This document shows, piece by piece, positions 7,586 to 16,875 of a stretch of 44,171 nucleotides of DNA. The stretch covers positions 1 through 44,171 of the forward strand of contig JAHCHO010000015.1 of assembly GCA_026129685.1 (NCBI GenBank), written 5' to 3'. The first letter of the stretch is position 1. The number at the start of each line of letters is the position of its first letter. The stretch comes from Fimbriimonadaceae bacterium (GTDB lineage Bacteria > Armatimonadota > Fimbriimonadia > Fimbriimonadales > Fimbriimonadaceae). A model generated the notes under the pieces. The model was not told the origin of the DNA and ran no database searches. It saw only the letters and a list, made by a program, of their open reading frames with translations. A program made the translations under genes and the position numbers.

Positions 7586-9427
7586 CTACGCGTCCCCCGC
7601 TCGCCCGAAGTTCCGACGAAGCACGAGAAAGTCGGCGATCCCGACCGCGCCGTCGCCGTTCAGATCGGCGTCCGGGTTCCAGTTAGCCGACCCGCTCGAT
7701 GAGCCGAACGCCGTCCGTAGCTGCAGGAAATCCGCGATGCCGATGCTGTTGTCGCCGTTCACGTCGCCGTTCACGAGCGCGAAGCTCACCCCCGTCAGCT
7801 CGCCGAGCGGATTGTCCAGGTTGAGCGTTCGGCGCAGGAACGTGCGCCACTTGAGCGATAGCGAAAACGGACCCAGCGGAATCGGCGTGGCGTAGTTCCC
7901 GCTTGAGGTGAGCGCCACGTCCTCCGAGTCGAAGGTCGTCGTCTGACCCGCCCGACGGTAATCCAGCGAGATCGTCGGCGGGATCGCGCCCACGAAGTCG
8001 CCAAAGGTCACCGCCCCCACGGCCCGAATCTGGGCGGCCCGGGCGGTCGAGGCGTCCGCGTCCACCAAGCCCCACCCGAACACGGTGTCGTAACCGGGGT
8101 CCCCTAAGTCTCTCGCCTTCTCCTTCAGGATCGTCTCCACGTCGGCGGCGGAAAGGAACCGGTTGATGCTGAGGACCAACGCCGCGACTCCGGCGGCGAA
8201 AGGCGCCGAATACGACGTGCCGCTCAAGAAACCGTAGTCCCCCGCGAAGAACCCTCGCGCTCCCGTACGGTCCGTCGTGTAGATCTGGTCGCCGGGCGCG
8301 GTGAACGCGATGCCCGGTCCCCGGTTGGAGAAACTCGCCAGTTGGCCACGGAAGGTCATCGCGTTCACCGAGTTCACCGTTGCCAAATTGCCCGGGTACG
8401 TGATCCCGCCTTGGCCGTCGTTGCCCGCGCTCGCGAAGTGCACGACCCCTTCGTCCCGCATCTGCGCGTACTTGTCGGCGATGAACGAGCTCTGGAACAG
8501 ATACCAGTTGCTGTTGTTGCTCACCCGTACGCCCTGCTGGCGTCCCCACTCCAGCGAGTCCACCGTCCAAGACACCTGTGTCGTCCACCCCCCCTGCGGG
8601 TTGACGGTGATGAACGTCCTCGCGGAAAGAATCGGGCAACGCGGCGACACCCCCACCGTTCCCAGAGAGTTGTCCACGATCGCCGCCAAGACTCCCGCGA
8701 CCACGGTGCCGTGGTTGTCGTTCGAGTTCACCGGTCCCCCGTTCCCCGCGTCGGTCGTCACGTCGTGACCACCCGCCACGTTAAGGTCCGGGTGGTTCAG
8801 TTGGACGCCCGTGTCGATGACGAGCACCTTGATCCGGTCCTTTCCCAACGACCGATCCCAGGCACCGGGAGCCTTGATGTCATAGCCGGCGATCGCCGTT
8901 TGGAACTGCCCGGTGTTGAGCAACCCCCACGCCACCGAGAAACCGGGGTCGTTCGGCGTGTAGGCGCCCCCGCCCGTGATGATCGCGTCCGGCTCGGCGT
9001 ACACCGTGTCGGGACGGTCGGCGAGAGCGTTCGCGGCCATCAGGACCCCCGGCCCATCGACCGCGAACGCCTTCAGACGGAAGGTGTTCGGGAGGCCGCC
9101 TGCTTCCGCTTCGTCGATCGTGCCGTAGGCGGAAAGCGCCAGCCTGGCCCCGGATTCCGAGACGTCCGGCCGAAAGCGCACCACAAGATAGGGGGTCACG
9201 ATCGTATCGCCCCCAAGGTCCGAACGGTAGACCGGCGACCAGAATCCGGCCAAAGGCTTTCGCGAGCCGACGGACCACCCGTTTGCGCTCCAGCGAGCCC
9301 ACCGACCCGTCTCGTCAAGGCGCCGAGGCTCCTTGAAGTACCGGTACTCTGCCTGGGAGAACGCCAAGCCCGACAAGACCACCGGGGTGAGCGCCACCCA
9401 GAACCGAATCATCCGCCGAGCCGACAT
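7586..9427 (-). CDS. secreted subtilisin-like serine protease (S8) with dockerin-type repeats
   Basis: 613 aa. A signal peptide (hydrophobic residues 9-24, likely cleaved after FSQA) and a propeptide-like segment to about residue 150 precede the catalytic domain. The catalytic triad is D205 (VIDTG), H239 (DNHGT) and S405 (SGTSYSAP), with oxyanion N336 (SAGN). Two calcium-binding dockerin-type repeats end the protein (GDVNGDNSIGIADF and ADLNGDGAVGIADF). Such repeats dock enzymes to cohesins in cellulosomes, but single dockerins are also common in non-cellulosomal Armatimonadota and Planctomycetes, where their role is unclear. No cohesin is seen in the window. ATG 9427 has a TAAACT hexamer 8 nt upstream. 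Followed at once by the aspartyl protease gene. Confidence 0.93.
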   Translation of the reverse strand: MSARRMIRFWVALTPVVLSGLAFSQAEYRYFKEPRRLDETGRWARWSANGWSVGSRKPLAGFWSPVYRSDLGGDTIVTPYLVVRFRPDVSESGARLALSAYGTIDEAEAGGLPNTFRLKAFAVDGPGVLMAANALADRPDTVYAEPDAIITGGGAYTPNDPGFSVAWGLLNTGQFQTAIAGYDIKAPGAWDRSLGKDRIKVLVIDTGVQLNHPDLNVAGGHDVTTDAGNGGPVNSNDNHGTVVAGVLAAIVDNSLGTVGVSPRCPILSARTFITVNPQGGWTTQVSWTVDSLEWGRQQGVRVSNNSNWYLFQSSFIADKYAQMRDEGVVHFASAGNDGQGGITYPGNLATVNSVNAMTFRGQLASFSNRGPGIAFTAPGDQIYTTDRTGARGFFAGDYGFLSGTSYSAPFAAGVAALVLSINRFLSAADVETILKEKARDLGDPGYDTVFGWGLVDADASTARAAQIRAVGAVTFGDFVGAIPPTISLDYRRAGQTTTFDSEDVALTSSGNYATPIPLGPFSLSLKWRTFLRRTLNLDNPLGELTGVSFALVNGDVNGDNSIGIADFLQLRTAFGSSSGSANWNPDADLNGDGAVGIADFLVLRRNFGRAGDA

Positions 9428-9435
9428 AGACCGCT

Positions 9436-9441
9436 AGTTTA
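9436..9441 (-). promoter_or_regulatory. -10 hexamer (TAAACT), leaderless-type, for the subtilase operon
   Basis: On the minus strand TAAACT is 8 nt upstream of ATG 9427, with no Shine-Dalgarno sequence between. The spacing matches the other leaderless-type starts here. Confidence 0.5.
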
Positions 9442-9490
9442 GACGCACGCCGTGCCGACCGGGATCGCTCGTGACTCGAAGTGACGAACC

Positions 9491-9523
9491 GAAGGCCGCT
9501 TCGCGTCCTGCAAAGCGGCCTTC
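9491..9523 (-). terminator. hairpin after the zinc-ribbon gene
   Basis: A perfect 11-bp inverted repeat (GAAGGCCGCTT / AAGCGGCCTTC) with an 11-nt loop lies 30 nt downstream of the zinc-ribbon stop. There is no long U-tract on either strand. It would separate that gene from the subtilase promoter. Strand assigned from the neighbouring gene. Confidence 0.6.
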
Positions 9524-9553
9524 GTCGGAGGAGGGCAACGTAACGTGGAGGGG

Positions 9554-9751
9554 CTAAGACTCTTCCGAGAGCATGACCATGCCGACCGCTTCCGCCGATC
9601 GAACGTCCCAGTTGTCGCAGTCCAGGCGTCGACAGCGAATCAACTGCCGCTTCTTGCCGTCGTGTTCGACCGCCTCGACGATATGGGCGAAGCGGCACTC
9701 CAGACAAAGATCTGGCTCCAGCAGTCGGACGATTCTTAGCTCGCGATCCAT
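9554..9751 (-). CDS. small zinc-ribbon-like protein (65 aa)
   Basis: A 65-aa ORF starting at ATG 9751. Four cysteines form two pairs, C16-x2-C19 (CLEC) and C40-x4-C45 (CRRLDC), consistent with one structural zinc site. The body is charged, with no transmembrane or signal segment. A longer open frame extends upstream to 10030, but that part is antisense to the SpoU gene and not credible. A hairpin follows the stop. Family not recognised, and function unknown: a metal site or nucleic-acid contact is possible. The cysteine spacing and the fitting terminator argue that it is real. Confidence 0.65.
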   Translation of the reverse strand: MDRELRIVRLLEPDLCLECRFAHIVEAVEHDGKKRQLIRCRRLDCDNWDVRSAEAVGMVMLSEES

Positions 9752-9830
9752 GACTTCTTCGGACCTGGGCCCTCGGGGGCTCTGGTACCTTAAGGTTCGG
9801 TCCACCGAGCCCCCAACATGCTCGTCAGAA

Positions 9831-10508
9831 ATGCCTGATCGAACCGAATACCCGCCCCCCGAGCCTGGACGAATGCGGGCGCGCCGGCTCAGAAACCTCG
9901 CCCGGCTCCAAACGGAGGCCGCCCTAGCCGCCAGGGTGTCCTTCGACGACCCGGGCCTCCGAGCCGCGTACCCGTCCCTCGAACGAACCCCGATCCGACT
10001 CATCGCCTGTCCGGTCGTCAAGGACATCAATCAGGGGGGCCTTCTGCGCGTCGCCGACGCCTTTCGACTCGAAGGCGTGGACCTCGCCCCGACTTCGCGC
10101 GAAGGTGCCGACCTGCGTGGTGGTGTGAGCGCCGGCCGCTGGCAGCCCCATCGATGGATCGCACCCCTGGATGCCGTGCGCGAGTCGCGTGCGGCGGGTC
10201 GCCAGGTGGTCGCCCTGACGTTTGACGCCGACGCGATGCCGTACGACCGTTTCGACTGGCGGTTCCCCCTCGCGATCGTCGTCGGGGAAGAGGTCTACGG
10301 CATGCACAGCGAGGTTCGCGCCCTCTGCGACGCCTCCGTCGCCATCCCGATGTACGGCATGGTCGAAAGCCTGAACGTCGCCACCGGCGCCGCAATCGTC
10401 GTGGCGACCGCCTTCCGCCGCTTCCTCGAAACCCGTCCCGATTTCGCCCCTGCCCGAAACGCTTCGCGACGGCTCCTCGGCTTGCCGGACGCCGACTTCC
10501 CTCTCTAG
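9831..10508 (+). CDS. TrmH/SpoU-family RNA 2'-O-methyltransferase
   Basis: 225-aa protein with the SPOUT knotted-fold motifs in order. Motif 1 is NQGGLLRVADAFRLEGV near residue 68, motif 2 is LAIVVGEEVYGM near 150, and motif 3 is IPMYGMVESLNVATGAAIV near 175. The protein should bind S-adenosylmethionine and methylate ribose in tRNA or rRNA; the nucleotide target cannot be named. The start is uncertain. ATG 9831 is chosen, while ATG 9873 would remove 14 residues and ATG 9750 would add 27 non-homologous ones. Its stop shares CTAG with the convergent aat gene. Confidence 0.88.
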   Translation: MPDRTEYPPPEPGRMRARRLRNLARLQTEAALAARVSFDDPGLRAAYPSLERTPIRLIACPVVKDINQGGLLRVADAFRLEGVDLAPTSREGADLRGGVSAGRWQPHRWIAPLDAVRESRAAGRQVVALTFDADAMPYDRFDWRFPLAIVVGEEVYGMHSEVRALCDASVAIPMYGMVESLNVATGAAIVVATAFRRFLETRPDFAPARNASRRLLGLPDADFPL

Positions 10509-11098
10509 CGAAACCGGTTGCTCCACGGGGTTGAGACCCCCTCGGCTCGCTTCAGCGCCAACATGTACGATTCGTGCGTCGATTCGTACGCCCCCAGCGA
10601 AGCCAGGTGCGGGTTCATGATCTGCGCGTCGAACAGCACAAAACCGAGTTCGCGACATCGGTTCACCAGCGCCCAAAGCGCGACCTTGCTCATGTCGGTC
10701 TCAAGATGGAACATCGACTCGGCGCAAAAGCACCCGCCGATCGCCAGGCCGTAGACCCCTCCCACCAGCTGTTCCCCCCGCCAAACTTCCGCACAGTGCG
10801 CCCAACCCTCGTGGTAGGCCTCCACGTACAACTGGATCAGCGGTTCGCTGATCCAGTTGTCCCCCGGTCGCAGGCAACCCCGCATCACCGCCTCGAATCG
10901 CGTGTCGAAGCGAACGTCGAACTCCCGTCGGCGCAACGTCTTCGCGAGCGACCGGGAAACGCGAATCCCCGCGATCGGGAACAGCGCCCGCACCGTCGGG
11001 AGGAACCACCGAATCTCGCCCGACTCGACCGTCATCGGGAAGCAGCCCTGACGGTAGGCCCAGTGGAGGAAGCGGGTCGTCAACTCGCCGTCGGGCAC
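10505..11098 (-). CDS. aat: leucyl/phenylalanyl-tRNA--protein transferase
   Basis: 197-aa Aat, the N-degron enzyme that adds Leu or Phe from aminoacyl-tRNA to proteins with N-terminal Lys or Arg, marking them for ClpAP. Family landmarks are AYRQGCFPM, the WISEPLIQLYVEAYHEGWAHC block, VWRGEQLVGGVYGLAIGG, FCAESMF, and the ASLGA segment near the end. The frame is open far upstream, but similarity starts near GTG 11098 (PDGELTTRFLHWAY); GTG 11110 is the alternative. It overlaps the end of the methyltransferase gene by 19 nt, so the two are co-transcribed. No clpS or clpA is in this window; clpX and clpP lie 18 kb away. Confidence 0.92.
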   Translation of the reverse strand: MPDGELTTRFLHWAYRQGCFPMTVESGEIRWFLPTVRALFPIAGIRVSRSLAKTLRRREFDVRFDTRFEAVMRGCLRPGDNWISEPLIQLYVEAYHEGWAHCAEVWRGEQLVGGVYGLAIGGCFCAESMFHLETDMSKVALWALVNRCRELGFVLFDAQIMNPHLASLGAYESTHESYMLALKRAEGVSTPWSNRFR

Positions 11099-11865
11099 GG
11101 TTTCACCCACTCCATCACCACGAACCACGGCACTCGCGCGTCCTCCGCGAGCGTCGGATCCACCGCGATCTGGTTCGGCGTCGGGGGTTCGACGAACCGG
11201 CGCAGAACGAGGCCGAGAGCGAGCAGCGCCTCCAGGTACGCGCTCAGGGGGCGATGCCAGTTCATCACGTCGATCCCGGCCCATCGCGCCTGCTCCCACC
11301 GCTCCTCGAGATACCGGTCCATTGTGAAAGTCCGATTCCGACGGGCGGCGTCGCGTTGCCAGGTTCCGGACGATGCCATCCCGCTCAGATTCGCGATCAC
11401 CAAGCGTCCTCCCGGTTTCAGAACCCGCGCCTGCTCGGCCAGGGCCGACCGGTAGTCCGCGATGTCGATGAGCGCCAGGTAGCACACCACGAGTTCGAAC
11501 GCGTCGCTCTGAAATGGAAGGACCTCGCCCACCCCGCGCACCAGGGTTCCCCCGCGCCCGTGCGCGGCTTCCAGGAGCGACCTCACCGGGTCGATCCCGA
11601 CGACCTGCGCCCCCCTGGCCGCCAATCGGCGCACGAACCGGCCCTCGCCGCATCCCACATCGAGCGTCCGCAACCCTTTCGGATCGCCGATCGCCTCGAG
11701 CATGGTCGCGTCGAGAAACCGTTCACGGGAGGGGTCGCCCCGCTCGACCCATTCGATCCACGCTTCCGCCGATTCATCCCAGCCCGGGTCGTAGATTGGG
11801 TTCGGTCTGTTGCCATCCTCGGTCGGCGACCGCTGTTGGGCCCCTGATGTATAGTCTGGTCTCAT
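11080..11865 (-). CDS. class I SAM-dependent methyltransferase
   Basis: 261 aa with a Rossmann methyltransferase core. Motif I is LDVGCGEGRF near residue 68, the acidic ribose-binding end is GIDPV near 90, the post-motif II region is FELVVCYLALIDI, and motif III-like RVLKPGGRLVIANL is near 150. It belongs to the broad Methyltransf_11/UbiE-like group; the substrate is not predictable. ATG 11865 overlaps the start codon of the divergent DinB gene (shared CATG 11863-11866), and no better start exists downstream for many codons. Its 3' end overlaps aat. Confidence 0.85.
   Translation of the reverse strand: MRPDYTSGAQQRSPTEDGNRPNPIYDPGWDESAEAWIEWVERGDPSRERFLDATMLEAIGDPKGLRTLDVGCGEGRFVRRLAARGAQVVGIDPVRSLLEAAHGRGGTLVRGVGEVLPFQSDAFELVVCYLALIDIADYRSALAEQARVLKPGGRLVIANLSGMASSGTWQRDAARRNRTFTMDRYLEERWEQARWAGIDVMNWHRPLSAYLEALLALGLVLRRFVEPPTPNQIAVDPTLAEDARVPWFVVMEWVKPCPTAS
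11850..11855 (+). promoter_or_regulatory. -10 hexamer (TATAGT), leaderless-type, for the DinB gene
   Basis: TATAGT ends 8 nt before ATG 11864. The hexamer lies inside the first codons of the divergent methyltransferase gene, so transcription of one probably interferes with the other. Confidence 0.6.
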
Positions 11866-12283
11866 GGAAGCAACCGCACTGGTTCAGTATCTGACGGACA
11901 GCGCCGGCGGGCAACTCTCACAGGTCCTCGCGAATCTCGACGAGACGCAGTGGGACGCCAAGCTCGAGGGCGCGATGTCTCCTCGCGAGGTCGTCATCCA
12001 TTGTAGCGAGTGTTACGCGGCCGGACTCGCCTCGCTTCGTGGCGAATCGCACGAATGGGGCACCTATTCGCCCGTCCCCGGCGGCCCGGCGGAACTGCTC
12101 GCCGAAATGAAGCGCCTGCGCTCCGCCCTCGTCGACGGCGCTCTCGAGGCCGGTACCGACGCGGCCCTGAAATCGATCGTGGATTACGTCGCGTTGCACG
12201 ACGCCTACCACGTCGGCCAACTGGTCACCCTCCGCTCCCAACTCGACCCGGCCTGGAACGTCTACTCGATCTACGAACCCTAG
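11864..12283 (+). CDS. DinB-superfamily protein
   Basis: 139 aa, a four-helix-bundle DinB/YfiT-like protein. The signature HDAYHVGQLVTLR near residue 113 and an upstream histidine (VVIHCSE, about H47) would form the metal-binding site of this superfamily. Members include thiol transferases and damage-induced proteins of unknown role, so no reaction is assigned. A promoter hexamer sits 8 nt upstream, suggesting a leaderless monocistronic mRNA. It ends at a strong hairpin shared with tRNA-fMet. A second DinB-like gene is at 19186-19671. Confidence 0.8.
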   Translation: MEATALVQYLTDSAGGQLSQVLANLDETQWDAKLEGAMSPREVVIHCSECYAAGLASLRGESHEWGTYSPVPGGPAELLAEMKRLRSALVDGALEAGTDAALKSIVDYVALHDAYHVGQLVTLRSQLDPAWNVYSIYEP

Positions 12284-12305
12284 CCCTGAAAGGCAGACAA
12301 ACGGA

Positions 12306-12335
12306 AAGGCCCTCGTTCCTGCGAACGAGGGCCTT
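12306..12335 (-). terminator. bidirectional terminator hairpin between DinB gene and tRNA-fMet
   Basis: A perfect 13-bp inverted repeat (AAGGCCCTCGTTC / GAACGAGGGCCTT) with a 4-nt loop. On the minus strand the stem ends TT and is followed by a T-rich stretch, which fits termination of the tRNA transcript. On the plus strand it lies 22 nt after the DinB stop. Confidence 0.8.
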
Positions 12336-12343
12336 CCGAATCC

Positions 12344-12850
<507 letters not shown>

Positions 12851-12858
<8 letters not shown>

Positions 12859-15433
12859 TTCGAACCCTCACTTCCAGTCGCTCGGTCGCGTTCGGCCCAA
12901 GCGACTGCTCCCACGCGAGCACGCCTTCCTCGGCGGCGAACTCCGTTCCGTTCACGACGAACTCCGCGCCCCAAAGGCCCTCGATGCGCACCCGGGCCGT
13001 GCCCCGAACCCGCGTTGGGTTGCTTAGGATCAGCTTAGCCCAACGCTTGCGCCGGTCCACCCGGACTTCGGCGATTGTCCCGAACGTTGTCTCAAAACGT
13101 ACCCCGGTCAGGCCGAGGACGACGCGTTGGCCGAGCCCGTCCCAAGGTCTCAAGGTGTAGGATTCGTCATCGGCGTCGTAGCTGCAGCCGTACGGCAACG
13201 CCTCGCCCGACTGGCCGCGCAACAGGTAGGAGGCGATGTGCCGCAGGTACAGGTACAGGGTCGCCCCCGTGTCGCCCGTGAAAGGCAGCATCCCCGCCAT
13301 CCGGCTCGACGGATCGGGACAGAAGGCCGCCGCGCTTTGTCCTTCTGGTCCGACAAGCGACCAAGCGGCGAGCATGCCCCCGTACGCCGCCCGCAGAACG
13401 TGCTTCGGCACGAACCGAATGTCGCGCGTGAAGAGGTTCAGCAACATCGCCGAATTGGCCACCGTCGGCGCCGTGATCCCAAGTTCGCCGTTGTCGATCA
13501 GCTTGGGCTGGGGGTTCACGCCCTCGAACAACGCCTTGTCGACGCCGAACCACCACCAACTCGGTCCCAACCCTTTGGCCGCGGTGGCGCAACGAACGAG
13601 CTTGTCCTGCGTGTTCCGGTTTTTCGTGAACACGGCCGCGTTGTACAGGTCCTCAAACGGCTCGCTGCTCCAGTCGCGCCCGTCCCGGAAGTCGTATTCC
13701 AGGATCGCCAGCCGCTCCAATCGCTGAACCAATGGCTGCACGAGCCCCTCGAGCCAAGGCGCCTCTTCGACGTAGTTCGAAAGCTGAAACAGGTCATGGA
13801 GGAGCGGAAACAGGGGCAAGCCGCTTCGCTCGAGGCGGTTGGGGTCGGCGTTGGCGAACATCGCCGTGATCGTTCGGGCGCACAGCGATAGCCAACTCTC
13901 GAAGGGCCACGAGAGCAAGCCCGTCGTGTGGGCGATTCGCGCCATCGACAAGTAGAACAGCGCCACACGGACGTACATCTCCGGGTCGCCGTAGTCCGTC
14001 GCCACCGACGTGGAACTCTGGAACTCGCAACCCACCGCGCAACTCCCCGGATTCTGCAGCGTTGCGTGGAGGAACTCCGTCACGTACTTCTCGAGCAACT
14101 CGATCTCGTCGCGCTTGGGGAACGCCGCGTTCTTCTCCGCCAGAAACAGCGCCTCCCCCAAACCGCAATACACCGCGTAGTCGCTCAAGAACCATTCCGG
14201 GTCGGTCAGCACGTCCCGGGGCGAATTGTTCGCCGACACGAACGACCCGTTCAGGGCGTGCCCGTCTTCTCGAAACACCTGGTGCGCCACCAGCCAACCG
14301 GCCCGCTTCTCGATCAGATCCCGGATCGGCTCCAAGAACAGAAGGTGCGTGTGCCCATCCCGCCCCTGCCCGTCGGAGAACGTGACTCGGAGCGAGCCCG
14401 GCGTTGTCGGACGCACGAAGCAGAAGCCCCCGTTCTCGTCCGTGTCGGTCTCGATCTCCGCCTCGCGATCCGCGCTGAAGTCGCGCACGATCGTGCCCGA
14501 GACCTCGACCGCGATCCCAACGTCCACCGGGGCGATCGCCCCCGGAAAGAGCCTCACCGAGGGCTGGTTCAGGAACTCGAGGTACTCCGGCAGGTCCTGA
14601 GCCGCTCGCTGGTCCACCGGAACGAAACGGGTCTGGAACACCCTCGTCTCGCCCGGTTCCAGAACGAGCGAGGAGTGCCCGTTGAACCACCGGAAGCGTC
14701 CCTCCCGGTCCACCGCCGCGCTGCTGTACAAGTACACGACCGGGATTCCCTCCCAAGCGTGCGGCGCGTTGACCGTCGCGGGCACCGACGACACCATCTC
14801 CCAAGCCGTGTTCTCGCCCGGATACACGAGCAAACCCGGTGGCTCTCCGCTGATGCGCTGCACGTGCACGTACGACGCGGATCCCCCGAGCGCCTTGTGA
14901 ATGTAATAACGGTTACGAAACACCTTGCGCGCGGCATCCGGACTGCCGCCCCCGTCCAGCAGGTTGTGGAAGGCCATCGGCAGCGCCAGTTCGCCAATCT
15001 CCAGGCTCTTGTTCGACCGGTTCTCAAGCGATAAGGCCCAAATCACCACCGGCATCGCGCCTGGTTGCTCGAAGTAGCGGCCCGTAGCCCGAATCTCCGG
15101 GAGAAGGGCGAAATCGTAAGTGAAGCCGGTCGAGGCCGCATCGTCCGATTCGATCGGGAAGGCGGTCTTGTTGCGATCGAAGACCCAGGGATCGTCCGGG
15201 TGGTTGCGCGCGCCAATGAGGACCGTGCCGGGGTAGTAGTCCTCCGCGTACTCTTCCCCGAATGGCATCGGTGGCAAGATGAACTGGAACTCCTCCGCCT
15301 CTTCGGGCAGTTCGGGATCGGTCACCCACAACTGCTGAATTCGTCCTCCTGGGCCGAACTCGAACGCGATGAGCGAAGCGGTGAGTTCTAGGCGATCCGA
15401 ATCGAATTCGTCCATGGGGATGGGTGCGGGCAC
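12851..15433 (-). CDS. large uncharacterised glycosidase-like protein (possibly DUF5695)
   Basis: 860 aa, no signal peptide. The first 300 residues look beta-rich. A transthyretin/carboxypeptidase-regulatory-like segment is near residues 310-360 (GTIVRDF to LRVTFSDG). Residues about 370-780 are helix- and tryptophan-rich, like an alpha/alpha-toroid (SWWWFGVDKALFEGVNPQPKL). A short beta domain ends the protein. I think this matches the DUF5695 family, a group of glycosidase-like proteins, but I cannot verify it. No catalytic residue can be named. GTG 15433 is used; ATG 15415 is an alternative six codons in. It is followed, with an 8-nt overlap, by the coiled-coil membrane gene. Confidence 0.75.
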
Positions 15434-15443
15434 CCGCCCCCCG

Positions 15444-15449
15444 ATGATA
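15444..15449 (-). promoter_or_regulatory. -10 hexamer (TATCAT) for the 12851-15433 gene
   Basis: On the minus strand TATCAT is 10 nt before GTG 15433, giving a leader of a few bases at most. No clear -35. Confidence 0.45.
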
Positions 15450-15481
15450 CCGGTCGGGGGGCGCCGCCGTCCGTCGCGTCC

Positions 15482-16483
15482 CTACTCGGCGACCACCGCC
15501 TTCGCCTTGGGCCAGCGAAGCGAAGCCGCGATCGAGAGGGCGACCAACCCGACCACCACCCCCAGCGAGATCGCCGTCGGAACCTTGAAGCTCGCGTCGC
15601 CAACCACCTCTTTCATGTAGCCGGTCCAGAGGAGCTTTCCGCCCACCCACACCAGCACCACCGCCAACGCGTACTGCAGATAGTGGAACAGCCCGACGAG
15701 GCCGCCCACGGCGAAGAACAGCGCCCGCAGACCCAAAATGGCGAACACGTTCGACGTGTAAACGATGAAGGGATCGGGCGAGATGGCCAAAATCGCCGGA
15801 ATCGAGTCCACGGCGAAGACGAGATCGGTCGCCTCGACCAGAACCAGAACCACAAAGAGAGGCGTCGCCACCCATTTCCCCGTGCGTCGAACGAAGAAGC
15901 GGTCCCCATCGTACGATTCGGCGACCGGCACGAACCGCCTCACGAGCTTCAGCACCGGATTCTTCGCCGGGTCCATCTCGTGCTTCTTCGGCAACGCCAT
16001 CTTAAGGCCCGTCAGGACCAAGAAGGCGCCGAACACGAAAATCATCCACGCAAAGCGCTCGAGAAGCTCGATCCCCGCGAGGATCATGATCGCCCGCATC
16101 GCCAACGCGCCCAGAATGCCCCAGAAGAGAATCTTGTGCTGGTGCTTCGCCGGTACCGCGAAGTAGCTGAAGATCATCCAGAACACGAAGATGTTGTCGA
16201 CGCTCAGCGACTTCTCGATCAGGTAGCCCGTGACGTACTTCGCCGCGAACTCCCTCCCGACCGGGGCGCCGTGCTCACGGGCGTAGAACCAGTACACAAC
16301 GCCCGCAAACCCGAACCCGAGGGTCAACCACACGGCGCTCCAAGAGAGAGCCTCCTTCATCTCCACCGCGTGCGGCTTGCGATGGAAGACTCCAAGGTCA
16401 AGAGCCAACATCGCCAGGATGAGCAGACCGAATGCGAGCCACAACCATGCGGGCACGCCCGAACTGACAAGAACGGTATTCAT
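15482..16483 (-). CDS. TerC/Alx-family integral membrane transporter
   Basis: 333 aa with about nine hydrophobic helices. TerC signatures are LALDLGVF near residue 25, the acidic membrane motif KSLSVDNIFVFWMIF near 90, and EATDLVFAVDSIPAILAIS near 220, which contains the second conserved Asp pair. Family members (Alx, MntP-like function, YceF/YkoY) export Mn2+ or load it onto secreted enzymes. The Mn riboswitch at the head of this operon supports a manganese role directly. ATG 16483 is preceded by GGGAG about 10 nt upstream. It starts 16 nt after the zf-TFIIB gene, with which it is co-transcribed. Confidence 0.93.
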   Translation of the reverse strand: MNTVLVSSGVPAWLWLAFGLLILAMLALDLGVFHRKPHAVEMKEALSWSAVWLTLGFGFAGVVYWFYAREHGAPVGREFAAKYVTGYLIEKSLSVDNIFVFWMIFSYFAVPAKHQHKILFWGILGALAMRAIMILAGIELLERFAWMIFVFGAFLVLTGLKMALPKKHEMDPAKNPVLKLVRRFVPVAESYDGDRFFVRRTGKWVATPLFVVLVLVEATDLVFAVDSIPAILAISPDPFIVYTSNVFAILGLRALFFAVGGLVGLFHYLQYALAVVLVWVGGKLLWTGYMKEVVGDASFKVPTAISLGVVVGLVALSIAASLRWPKAKAVVAE

Positions 16484-16499
16484 CGTGGTGTCTCCCGTC

Positions 16500-16814
16500 T
16501 CAGTCGAGCACGTCGAACACGCGTTCGAGGAACGACTCCTTGCGCTTGGGCTTTCGGCTCCTCGTCGCCTCGTCACCGACCCGGTAAGGGGTGTCCGCTC
16601 GGTCGACCCGATCGAAGTAACCCCGTGGCAACAGGTCGTCTACCGGGCTCGCCCGACCACTCCGCGAGTCGCGGCCGTCCACGCTCGCCCGCTCGATCAG
16701 TTTGTCGAGTTCGCCCCGGTCGAGCCAGACGCCGCGGCACTCGGGGCAGTAGTCGATTTCGATTCCTTGCCGCTCTGCGATCTTGAGCGACACACGACAG
16801 GTAGGACAGTTCAT
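16500..16814 (-). CDS. zf-TFIIB domain protein, first gene of the Mn-riboswitch operon
   Basis: 104 aa. A single zinc ribbon is formed by C3-x2-C6 (CPTC) and C23-x2-C26 (CPEC), with the family motif CRGVWLDRGELDKL following. The second half is charged and probably disordered (SRKPKRKESF) and ends with a short helix (FLERVFDVLD). GGAG lies 8 nt before ATG 16814. It is the first gene after the riboswitch terminator and is followed 16 nt later by terC, so its expression should rise with Mn2+. The family has no established function; a metal-related or assembly role with TerC is inference from the operon. Confidence 0.85.
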   Translation of the reverse strand: MNCPTCRVSLKIAERQGIEIDYCPECRGVWLDRGELDKLIERASVDGRDSRSGRASPVDDLLPRGYFDRVDRADTPYRVGDEATRSRKPKRKESFLERVFDVLD

Positions 16815-16839
16815 CGTTTTGTCTCCGGAACAAAACGAA

Positions 16840-16875
16840 AAGACCTCCGCCGCCCACATGGGCGGTGGAGGTCTT
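16840..16875 (-). terminator. riboswitch expression-platform terminator
   Basis: A stem of about 16 bp (minus-strand 5' arm AAGACCTCCACCGCCC, 3' arm GGGCGGCGGAGGTCTT) with a 4-nt loop, followed by TTTTCGTTTT. This is a canonical intrinsic terminator, 25 nt before the zf-TFIIB start codon. Its 5' arm contains the bases that form the 3' side of aptamer helix P1, so the two structures exclude each other. Confidence 0.9.
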
